Positions 17,715 to 29,800 of a DNA stretch of 64,000 nt are shown here, piece after piece. The notes under the pieces are model-generated. The model was not told the origin of the DNA, made no database searches, and saw nothing but the letters and a program-made list of their open reading frames with translations. The DNA comes from Syngnathus acus. Its lineage: Eukaryota; Chordata; Actinopteri; Syngnathiformes; Syngnathidae. Made by a program: the position numbers and the translations under genes. The stretch lies in NCBI RefSeq assembly GCF_901709675.1, contig NC_051090.1:3746342-3810341 (forward strand). Direction: 5' to 3'. Numbering within the stretch: the first letter of the stretch is position 1; each line of letters opens with the position of its first letter.

Positions 17715-19114
17715 TTAGACAACAAAAAAGGTTTTATTTAGAAATTCACAGTTTCTAATGGGACTACAGTTTTTGTAGTAACTCACTCCTGCTAAAAAAA
17801 AAAAAAAAAATACTGTGCAACTTTTCAGAGGAATCACAGAGAACTTGAAAGAGATCGAAAGATGAGAACACTTTGAAAAGTAGAAAAAAAAAACAACAAC
17901 CCAAAAAAGGAGTCATTAAAAAGTGCACATAGAGGTCGTTCAGCAGCCCCTGTTTCGCTGTGTTAAGTAGAATCAAAAGTAGTCTCTTGTAACACACGAG
18001 AGAAATTGAAGTAATCTCACATGAACGCACAGACATAAAAAGGGGGTAAAAAGACAACGAGCATGACATGAATAACGTTTCATACAACCCTCTTTGCCGG
18101 TGTTTCCCTTTAAAACAAAATACACACTTTCAACTTTCAACGAGGGAACAAAAGGACACACGCGCACACAGCATCTTATGATACATTTTAAAAATCCTCT
18201 TTCACAGTCGGGAAGATTGTGCAAAAAAAAGAAATACAGTGGGTGAAGATATGAGGGTCTTTGTAAAGATAGCCACTCAAGAGCCTATCAGAAAACACTT
18301 TTGGTTTGACTGCATTACACTAAAAAAAGATTGGGTGCCATTGCTTGCAGCAGACACAAAAGAAGAAGCTAAAGTGAATGAGAATAAAGTGTGAGCTGCT
18401 TTTCTACCAATCAGAAAGCAGTTCAGTGAGGTTCAAGGCAATTCATGTGTGATTGCGAGCACTTGGAATAAATGTGAAATAGAATCAAGTTATTTGCTAT
18501 GTGTCAGTACCAGTGAGCAAATTTGTATGCATAAATATGATTTCGCTTTTGTAGTTATTTCCTACTACCGAGACTGGCCAGCCAGTGTGTAAATATAAAT
18601 AAATAAAACGTCTCTCTTTTGCGTATGTGCGTGCGGCCAGGTTGGCTCAATAACACAAAAGACAGACGTGTGTAGGAGATTGAATTTGTGAAAAAAGTTA
18701 GGAAAGAGTAATTTTGTCAATAAATGTTTTTTTAAAGAAGTTACGTGTGCTGCTGCTGCAGTAGCTGAAAGATTTAGTGTGAGCGGAGAAATGATCAAGC
18801 TTGTGTTTTCTTCATCAGGCTGCTGAGGGCACGAGAGCTGGGAGGCAATCCGTGAACTAAGAGGGTGGTCCCAGGAGTCATGCCATGAAAGAGGACAATA
18901 AACATGAAGGATGTATTATGTAACCGAGTTCTCTCGCAATGATACATGCTTTGAATACTTTGTGGATGCTTCAAACGGACTTGTCCTCGCAAACAAACAT
19001 TTGTGTGTTTCCAACACCAATTACAAGGGGATCATAAAGGCACGTAACCATTCAAAGGTCTTTAGAAGGGAGTGAGCGAGGGTGGGCAAATGGGGTTCTT
19101 TGGGATAAAGCGCC
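17715..19114 (-). other. Likely suco 3' untranslated region
   Basis: The 1.4 kb after the suco stop is AT-rich and has no supportable coding frame. An AATAAA polyadenylation signal on the minus strand at 17738-17733 fits the end of the transcript, about 200 bp from the mysm1 start codon. Confidence 0.6.
17733..17738 (-). terminator. Polyadenylation signal for suco
   Basis: A canonical AATAAA on the minus strand is followed by AT-rich DNA and then the mysm1 5' region. Confidence 0.5.
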
Positions 19115-22100
19115 TCAGACTTGTCCGCTGACGGCCGTCACCGTGATGGCGCCCACGCCGAGCTCCTTCCTGCGCTTCATGAGCTGCTCCAGGGCGGGCA
19201 GCGAGGTCAAGCGCCCCTCCGGCGTCTCCGTCTGCCGCGACTTGCGCCGTTTGATGGCACGTCTCTCCTGCCGGGACTTGGCGGGGGGGATGGGCGGCGG
19301 CCGGGCGGGCCGGAGGGGAGGCGGCCGGGTGGGCCGGAAGGGCGGCGCCAGGGACAGCTCGGCGCAGGGGAAGACTGGCGAGGGAGGTGGCAGGCGCCCG
19401 GCGAACGACTCCTCTGTGAGACAGGACAAGCTGAAGCTGCTGGTCTCCGAGGGGGGCTCCTTGGCGGGGTCGGGGTGCAATGGTGGGTTTTCTTCAGCGG
19501 TAGATGGAGCCGGAAGAGGAAGAGGAGGGGATGGTGGCGGGAGGCGGGGGGGGAGCAGAAGGGTCGGGAGGGGAGGGGGAAGGCATGGGTGGAAGTCGTA
19601 GCATTTGATGTCGCCGTTGGTGAGTGGGGCCGAAGGATCCGGCGGCTCCAGGGTTTCGACTTTGTCCAAAGGTTTGCTTTTGCATCGTTTCTTCTGATAG
19701 AAGAGGGGGGAGAAAAGAGGAGGAAATAACATTGCAGATTTTCATTATACCCTGTTATAAGAGTATAAAAGAAAAAAAAAAATCCAATTTACCTTTTTCT
19801 CTGGAGAAAACCTTAGAGGCTCTACAATGTACAAGTCCTCTGGACCTACTGAAGAAAAGTAAAAAAACACATCCATGTCAAGCGGCCATAAGCCCAAAAA
19901 CACACAGGACACAGAATGAACAGCAGGGGGCGTCACATGAATCCAATTTGATTCATCGGCTGTTTACCATCTGTCGAAGACAGGTGGAAGGACTTTGAGC
20001 GCACAAGTGGACACATCACCCTGCGTGTGAGGCTCATGTCGTCGTAGGAGGAGAAGCATCTCTTTGGGCTGGGGTAGTGCTGGCTCTTGAGCAACGCCAC
20101 GGTGGTGGTGGTGGCGGAGGCGGTGTCCGGCCGGGGGGCGGCGCAGGAGCTGCGGCAGCATTGCAGGCACAGGAGCAGGCCCAGGGACACGCACACGGCC
20201 AGAGAGGCCACCAGGTAGCTCTGACGGTCAGATACCTGCGCACAGTTCAAGTCAGACACGGTCAAGAAAAAAAAAAAGTTCGATGTAATTGCACATTCCA
20301 AACATGACAAGTTTGGACCTCTTTCTGAAGCTGTCGAACTGTAGCGGTAAGATTAAGCATCAGTTTGGTGATGTTCTCCAGCTGACTCTGCAGAACCTGA
20401 ATGGAGTCTTGCTGTTTCTGGTCCTGAGGAGCGAAGCAAAAGCACACCGAGATGATTCGACAGCTCCAGCACCACGGATTGCTTCGTTCACACCCACCTG
20501 CTCCTCAGCCATGCGCGAGGTGTTCTGCAGCTTGATGACTGTCTTGTTGAAGGCCCTCTGCATCTCCTCCATCTGTTTGCGGTACCTTCAGCAGCAGAGA
20601 ACGGTTATCTCCATGCGGTTGGTTATCGCAATCTTAGTCCCAGACAAAAAAAAAAAAAAGTGATAGTACCTCTGACTCAGCTCCTCCAGGTATCTGCCAG
20701 ACAGACTCATGTTCATCTCCAGAGCTTTGATCCTGTTGTTGAGTCGCATGAAGACGCTCTCCTTCTGGCTGGAGCCGTGCACCGTCGCCCCGTTCGATGT
20801 CACGCCGGTGCTGCCCGTCACGCCGGCGCCGTTCTGGTTGTTGTAGTCCCCGCTGTTCTGCAGCTCGGCGTAGAAGTCTGTGGCCGCCCGCTGCGCGCTG
20901 CCGTTTAACAGGTCGTCCTCTGCCGGTTCCGCCGCCCGATGAAGTTCTCCTCTCTGAGGGTCGCTGTGCTCCTCCGGAGGGGTGTTTGGTTTCTGTTGGT
21001 CAATTTTCTGCAGGTCGCTAACTGCGTCAGGGTTCGTTAAGGGGGGGTTTGTCGGCTGATCCGTGGGAGGGGGGACGAGGTCTTCGGGGCGTGACGCAGT
21101 GGGAAGGTCCTGTTCCTTCGGAGTGGGGAGGGCAGCGTCCGGGGCGTCTGTTTCCGGGGTGGAAAGCTGGAGGGGGACGCTCGCCACCAAGGAGGGTGGC
21201 GTGGTGCTCGGTTGCTGCGTGTTGACCACCGGGACAGCCTGGAGCGGCGGCGTGGTGATGGGGTTCAGGGCAGCATCTTTAATGGGAGGCAGCAGCAGGT
21301 CCTGGTGGGTGGGAGTCACGGAAGCGTGGATGTCCGAGAAGCCGTGCGTGTCAAGCGTGGACGTTCTGCTGGGCTCCAGGTGGAAGCCGGGCAGAGGAGT
21401 GTGCGCATGGGGGAGCAAGGGTGGTGTGAGTCGGGACTCGCTCTCGTTTTGAGTTGTGAGAGGCGCCTGGGGCTCTGGTGGTTTTTCCGTGAGGGGGAGG
21501 GCTTCCTGCGAAGGTGCGGGTAAGGGCGCGGGGATCCTCGGAGGCGTGAAGTCTTTTACGAGGGCGCGCGTCTGGGCGTGACGTTTGCGGAGTCGCTCCT
21601 TGGCTAATACGGCGGAGCACCAGCGTTGGAGCAGCTCCGGGAGTGTGGCCAGGCAGGACAGCGAGGACACAGACAAAAAAGGACAGTACGCCAAGCTCTC
21701 CCTCGTCGCTGTCACCTCCTCCTCGTCTTCACTTTTCTCTTCGTCGTCCTCCTCCAGCAGGGTGACTGTGGACTGTCGAGGCTCTTCGTCGTCTTCCTCC
21801 TCCACAAGAGTGACAATCTGTCTGTCTGCGGGAGGAGATTCGAGGGATGAGGGCGAGGTGGAAGACACACTGCCGTCTTCGTGGGCCGTGGGCTCTTTTG
21901 GAAACCCGTCGACGGGTTCCTCTCTGGGGGACGGGAAACCAAAGTTATATGGAAGGTTTCTACACAAACAGTGGCTGCCGTGTTTGTTCACAAAGGCCTT
22001 ACACAGCAGAGGTTTGAGGGATTTCCATCGGCGTAGCAGGCGCAACCTCCTCCACGCTCTCCTCTTTGTTGGTCAGCACTTCTTCTGTTAGGTTACCTGT

Positions 22101-23776
22101 GATTGGACAAGCTGGAATTAGAAGACAGCTGTCAAAGTTGCTTTTGTAGCTAAAACCTTGTGGAACTTATGGAGGCAGGGTGGAGGACAGAAACCTCCCG
22201 CTGCCAACTTGGCTCACATGCCCATGTTTGGGAAGGCCGGAGGATAGAACTGGTCAGATCCAGTTGGAACTGATCTTCCTTTCCACAAAGGCTAAAAAGC
22301 CAGCAGCAGCAAATAAGAGCGCAAATTTGTGACACACACACAAAAAGACAAATATGAACATTTTTAAAACTTTCTCCTCTATTTATATGACCGGTCGCCT
22401 GCCATCTGCCGCTTTTTTCATTTCCCTCAATCAACCGGTGCGTTCATTCAATAACATGAATGGGAAAAAGAAAAAAAAAAATTCTGTGGGCAGACTGACT
22501 CACTTGATATTTCAATATGCACCAATGAATCACTCAGACAAGTCAAGGCCTCATCCCTCTTGAAATGCATTCAAATTAAATCCCACTAAACCCCTTTCAA
22601 CGCTTAAAAAGCAAGCGAGTGTCACGTACTTTCCAGTATAGAACTAAGAGCTGTAACGAATTTGCCCTTGCCTTTAGTGACATCAACTCACGGGGTTCCC
22701 ATGTGACTTCAGCGTAACTCCACAGTGTTAGCAAAATGGAAGACCCTAGCTGGGATGTTTTAAAAAATATATATATATATATATGTATACCTTGCGCCCC
22801 TGATTGGCCCTCCAGCTCGGGTTTTCCGCCCAGCACGTTAGCAGCAATGTTGTTGACCATGTTAAGGATGGCATCTGAAAGTTAACACACAAAGTGGTTA
22901 AGTTAGCATCTTTGGCAAGTTTCGGCACAGTGCAACACTTTTTTTGCGTACGTACTCGTCGCGGAGCCGAGCAGGTTTTTAGCCGCCTTGTCCTCTGATG
23001 GTTGATAGCCGGGCGGATAATCTGAGCAGACACACAAACGCACACATTTACACACCTCCGACGACATAAACAGGCTGCAACTGTGATGAGTGGACACCTC
23101 ACCCCTGGTTATTGGGTTCTGAATATTTACCGTAATCTTCATCGGGGTACTCGAGCCTTTCAGACGGATACTGTGAATCTGCTATCTCCTCGTATTCCTC
23201 CACCATGCTGGTGCCAAACACCCTATGCAAAAACAAAAATAAAACACAGAATAAAAGAGGCTAAGGGCCATTGTTACGACACGAGCGATGACGCAATCTT
23301 TCTTGCCGTCTTACCTGAAGAGACTGAGGGGACAGAAGTGTTCGGAGCCAAAGTGGGAAAGCAGCTCAACCTGCGAAATGACAAAAATAAAGGTCAGGAA
23401 TGATTTCGCAACTCTCCAAACACTGCATACGCCATTCACAATAAGTTTGGGGCCTTTGAGTGAAATATCAGGATGAACCTAAATTGAACTGGAGCAAAAA
23501 AGTATACATCAGGTCATCTGACAAATCTGCTTTTTAGCTTCATACTGACATTTCACCCAGTTGGTGTTACTTAGCATTCACATGCATTTGTGGCAGGTGT
23601 TTTTTTACTCCCCCCCCACACACACACATACAGGCTCACCAGTTAAGACACTTATTATTGACAGTTAAAGACAGCCAGCGAGAGAAAGAAAGAATGCTAA
23701 CCTTGATGTACTTGATGAACATCTGAGGCCAGACAGCAAGACAGGAGAAAGAAAACAAGAAAATGAGTTCGATTAA

Positions 23777-23807
<31 letters not shown>

Positions 23808-26800
23808 TTGCAAGCATTTTCGACAAGTTTCAGAGAGACACACATAAAAGGTGGATCCAATATTCCGGAATGGTCCACATGACACAGATGGACAGTCTCT
23901 AACAAGCGTTTAAGCGGAAACAGACGGGCTAGCAGGACTACGTCATAAATGATGTCAAATGTCAGCGCAAGAAGGAGTCAATCGGTGACACGGGTAGTGG
24001 CGGTGGGTTTTTCTCTTTTTTTTTTCTTCAATCCCAAAAACTTTCCCCAGAATACAAAGCGCATCTGACCTTTAGCTCAAAGCCACAGTGACGGGCGGCC
24101 ATTAAAGAGTCACATTTCTCCATTCACTTGTTCCTGGGATGGCGTTAGGCACTCTCACTACGAGCTTAAATTACCGTCAAGTCTACAACCATGAATGCTA
24201 CCAAAACACAACGATGAAATGATCCCCCCCAGCGCCGCTCCCCGAAAGCGATGTGTACTTTCACTGAAAAAGGGGAGGAGCCAAAAGGAAAGTACCTTCA
24301 CATATTTTGCGTAAAGCTGTTCATCCAGTGGAAAACTCTGCACGATGCGCTCGTCGCGGGCGTGGAACGTCCCCAGCTTCACCCACTTGTTGGTAGGGTA
24401 CCTGCAAAAAAGAAAAAAAAAAACACAGCGGGGCCAAACGTGAGTCCTCGAGAAATCAGCCGCGTGCCGAAGCTGGTGCGAAATGCCTCGCGGGTTGAGA
24501 TATGACAAGGGCGGGCCTAGCGTGCCATAATTTATGACGGGAAATAAATCTTGAAGGTTAAAAAGGACGATAAGCCAAACACGTTCGGTGCCACATTTCT
24601 GTTCCTAGAGTGGATTGAACAGTTTTTACCTGTCGCTAAGGGAGACGAGGAAATCTTTAGGCGTTGACGAGAAAAGTTCAAAGTTGGCGATGTCCAGTTG
24701 CTTGACTTGAATGGGCTCACAGAGCTCGATCACAAACCTGCAAAGCGGCACAGAAGTGTAAGTAAAAAAAAAAAAAAAAAAAAAGTGAGCGCTGGTGTGA
24801 ACTTACCAGATTTTGTTGCTGCAGGGATTCAGCATGTAAAGATCCATATTCTCCTTGAGAATAGCCGACGTGCTCTGGAAGATGATTTAACAACGAAAGC
24901 AAGTTTGCACATGTTGGGAATGGATTTTTTTTTTTTTTCCTTGACCAACCTTGGCCTCACTGTTCGCAGAGAGTATCTTCGCGCCGCACTCCACCGAGGC
25001 GTAGTTATTCTTGAAGTTTTTCTGGACCTTCTTTACCGGTTGGGCAATGCCGCTAGCGGCCGTGTGGAGATTTTGACCTGCGTAGAGGGCGGGACAGAAA
25101 TAGAACATGAACGCTAGAAAGCAGCAGCAGAAAATCCTTTCCTGAGCTGCAACAGTTGGAATAGTCCAAGTGACTTACTTTTCTCCTTCTCCACCTCCAT
25201 GACTTTTTTCTTCCACTCATCAAAGGTTGGGATGTCATCTTTGCTGGGAACCGAAGGATCCGATTCCCTGCCAGTACCGGCGTCTCCCCCCTGAATTGTA
25301 CATGGAGTTTTTTTTAAAAAAATATATAGAAATTTGTTCTCGTAAAATTGACTTAATGTAAATTTTCCTGATTGATCAAAACAAAATAACTTATTTAAGA
25401 TTTTCTTTTTAAAATTTGATGGTCACAAAATTTTTACTTTTGTGAAAATACATTTTGTTTGACTTAATCTTTAAAACAATATCTCCAAAATACACAAGAC
25501 TTTATTCTTGAAAAACTCCAACTTATTACGAAAATTCATTATCTTAAATTTCTGATTCCGAGATTTAAAATGTGATGGACCTGCTGCTGGTGCAAGGAGG
25601 CATTGTTGTCCTGCTGCGCCTCGGGCCGTCCCTTCTCCTGCTGTTTGCGTTCGGCCTCCTGTTGCTTTTCCACTTGGCCCGGAGTGGACTCAACCACCAC
25701 CACCGTTTCAGTACCGGCATCGTGGCTGTGGTCCGACTGCCCGTCCTCTTCGGAAGCCTCCCTAGATAACAAATGAAGGGAGAGACAGATGAGTAAGCAG
25801 ATGACGACAAAATTTAACGGCGGGAACAAAAAAAAAGACCGATAAAGGCCAGCGGAGAGTTGCTCGATCATGCGCCATCATTACCTGCAATTTCGGGGGA
25901 CAGGTGGGGCGAACATGGGGGGGGGGGGGCAGACTCACCTGAAGGGGAGTTTTCACAGGTTGCCAGTTCGGGGGGGGTGACCCCATACTGCGAGTCCGAG
26001 CGCTCAGCAAAGACAAAGCTGTCTGCTGGGGGCTCGTCACCGGCACTGGCAACCCGCGCTGCACTACGGGAAAGAAAGGACATGGCGTTTACCACATGTC
26101 CTCACGCTGGGGACGGGAGCCAGACAGGAAAATGAAGCATACGAGGGGGGGAGATGCTGTCGGGAGGCGCTCAAAATGATCGGCCTGATCCTTCCAAGAC
26201 GAGAGGTTGAGTACTAAAAAATGGCTCAAGAGCTTCCTGGTCATTTTTGAGCTTGGCCAGCTCACCTTTGGTTTGCGACCCTAATAGATGGCAACTAAAT
26301 GAACGCCTCTTACCCTGTGATAGCGGGACCAGCACTCTGTGAGGTAGGCGAGTCATCTGCTTCATCTGCAGGTCGGTCCGAGTCGGGGTCCTGATGTTCG
26401 GCGGCCTCCTCGTTGAGGATTTCGGCGGGGGTATCGCTGGGCACGGAGTCCTGTGCCGGAATTAGCTCTGGGGAGCTGGAGGAGACCGCGTCAGCCTCCT
26501 GGTCTCGGACCTGGACCTGCGCGTCTGTTTGCAAGTCGGACTCAATTACGGGTTCTGACAAAAGTTCTGGCTCAGGAGCAGCAAGTAGGGGGTCGGATTC
26601 TGGATCTGAATTTGTGACTTCCTCCTCTTGCTCAACTATTTGTGGATTCACAGTCTGTCAAAGACAACAAGAGGCAAGATGTTTTTTTTTTCTTCTGTAC
26701 TTCAAGCAGCCCGAACAAAACAGAAAATATGTGCCAAGCCTCGGTATTGTATCACCGTACCTGTTCTTGACGTACATGGTGTGCTGCTCTCTCGGGCTCT

Positions 26801-29800
26801 ACTCCCCTATCGTCAGAGGTGCGTGTCCTCCATTCTTCCACCTCCTACAAAAGACAATACGTAAAAAAAATGTGGTGAATTGATTTTAAAAGCCAGTGAT
26901 CCATTAACAGACCTCCTGTCATGCATTGATTAACTGATTATTTCCGCCGTGACAACTCTTTAACCCGACGTCACGAACGTGTGTTACAAGTCTAATCTGC
27001 TCCTTTTTGCACAAAGACAAACGAGCCACATTTATTTCGCAACCGCATTCATGTATGCGCAAGGCGTTTGGACCTGAAGAATGGAGTTTAACTCGTGACT
27101 TGACTTCAGCAATATTTCTCCCCTCTGCAATACGGGCCACGAGCCATGACAACGTGGAAGCACCAGGCTTCTTTTTATGAGACGGTTATCTTCCAGTTTG
27201 GTGTTTTGTTTTTTTCTTCGAGATAATCGGCTGTAACATGAGCGAGATAAGTTGAAATCAGTCCTATCTGCTCCGAGGACTTGGCCCTCTAGGAGTACAC
27301 ATATGGGCCCAGTCCATAATCCTGCACCTCCACCGTGTCAATAAGAGCCGCGCCACCATCTGAGTGCATTGCGTACTCTCCAGTCTACTAATATCAAGTG
27401 TCGACACGAGATCAGCAATTCCCGCCGCATTCCAAGTGTCCAGAAAACAGGAACGGACCGGGAGTTGCACGGAGTCCTGCTCCTGCTTAGGGTCATCGGG
27501 GTTGCCGCTGTCGTCCTCGTCCCCAACCGGCCCACTTGGGTCAGACGAGCTGTGCTCTGAACAATAGGCATGATGAGAGGGGTACCTGAAACACACAAAA
27601 TGATATCACAAAGAATCAGTAAGAGAGCAAGAGCACACACGTGATTTTTTTTTTTTTGGGTGTGTGGGGTGTGCCGGGTGTCTTAATAGCTTTCTGACAT
27701 TCACTTGTCAAAATACACAAAGGAGGAATAATTATAGCACACTTGCCAGTAAGTGGGAGTTCACTTCCGGCTCCATTTTGTATTTTAAGACATTTGACAA
27801 GCAACAAATATAGAGACACCTTTTCCCTTGGAACATACTGCCGAGTCGTTCGGAAATCTAGAACAGATAAAGGCTGTGTGCTATGCTAGCAAGTGGCCAC
27901 CCGCCCAAGTGGAAAGAAATGACATAACCATCACGAAGAACATACAGCACATGAGTAAATAGCAAGCGTGAGAAAATATAGGCCGCGGCGCGGGCTAAGT
28001 TGAAGTTGTCTGCTTTAAAGGATCGTGTGTTAGACGAATGTCTCCTGTGCCCTTTTGGTCCGCGGGCAACCGCTCGGAGATTTACGGATGCACGCGCGGT
28101 GGCTTCTTCGGCCGTACAGTATTTCACAGGCCATGACATTTTGCTTATGTAAGAGCTGCTTGGATACAAAATAAATTCTCAAAAGAGGAGATTTCATTCA
28201 AGGCCACTGAAGCTAGGTTTCAAACAATTATGGTACTATCGTCTTAGACGTCTCCAAAAGCGCTAGTCATTTTTTTTTTGACCTGAGCGAACCAAAAAAA
28301 TAATGATTCCGGATCTTGCTGATAAGTATCGCTTGGTTAAATACTGGAGTGCCACAAATTGCATCACACAATATTTTTTTTTAGCAAACATCCTTAAGTC
28401 AACAATCGTTTACAAACTTTGGGCCATGGCGAGCTTAATCCTCTCAGCTCCTGTAAAACGATTCAATAAAAAGCCGCAGATCCTCATTCATAAAAACCAT
28501 TCGACAAAGATATTAAATGATGAGTCAGCGGTCTCAGCTTTTACGGCCGACCTAGACGGAAGGGGGCAAAGGTATCCTAAAGAGGGAAATGACTGGATTT
28601 ACAACATTCCTGGTGAATGAAAAGAAAATGTATGAAAAGGGGGGGCGTAGCGTGACCTACTTTTTGGGCACCAGTGGTTACGCAACACAGGGAGCCAGAT
28701 CGGCACCACGGAGGAATTGTTTGCGACACACAAAAAAAGCAAGGAAGAGCAAGAATGAGTCAGCAATGCAAACAAACTCCTTGGTCACGTTTTTTTTTTT
28801 TCTGCAATCGTTTAATTAGCTCAAATTACAGTAGAGTTTCTTTCCCTTCTGATCCTTCTAAAATGTGGGCCAAGCGTGGCATCAAAAAGCGCTCAAGAAA
28901 TCGCCGGGAGCTTTAATTCCTATTGGCGTTGGGGCCGATTTAGCGGATAAGCCCATTAAAACGTCAGTGTGCTTCCGAAGTTGACTGGTGACTAAGCAGA
29001 AAGAAAACAACAGGCTGAAGATAGTTCCGAAGCGTGGCGACAGCTGCCATGGCATGCCTCACGCCTTTCTCGGCCATCGCAAGTGTTCCGAGGTGTTCCG
29101 ATCATGCTGACTCAGGACAAGCGTTGCCCTCTGGGCCTTGCAGGAAAAGGAACTGGGATGCGTCAGAAGATGACGCCGCTGTAGCTCAGGCTGGAATGCG
29201 GGCTGAGATGCCCCGTGGGTCGGAAGCTGCTTAAGAATTACATTCAACCAGAACACTAGAATAAATAAGAGAGGAGGCGGGGGAGGTAAAAAAAAAAAAA
29301 AATCTACTCATTGCTTGAGCAGAAGTAGGCCAGTCGATTCTACCAGACGAGATGAAGTTTGCATGCGTGCTCAAATTCTTGGTCAGCGCTGTGAAACAAC
29401 AGTTTGCCATAAAGCCATCTGATCCCTCCGTAATCCCGCTCCACTGGCGTATCCTCGGGACAGCCGGCCCGGGGGAAACATATTGCGGAAAACACCTGTC
29501 AGTAAAAAAAAAAAAAAATGGCCGATCTTCCTTTTAAGCAACCTAGCCAAAAGGATAAATGTTTGCAGAAATAACTCGCTGGTTCCCTTCATCGAAATGT
29601 CATGACATGCATATCAGGAATGACTATACAAATGATGTCAAGCTGAATCACAACAATGTACCTGGCAGCTTTTTATCCTTATCAACAACACTTTGCTTAT
29701 CAAGTCGTTGGCACGAACTCCAGCGCCAGTCCAGACTAAGACTACATACACAACCTGTTAGGCCTCTGCATTGACAAGGACCACACCACAGCTGTGACGC

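Noticed and set aside
21063-21523. Plus-strand frames of over 100 codons opposite suco exon 18
   Set aside because: They are antisense shadows of the long Pro/Thr-rich minus-strand exon, which has clear homology.
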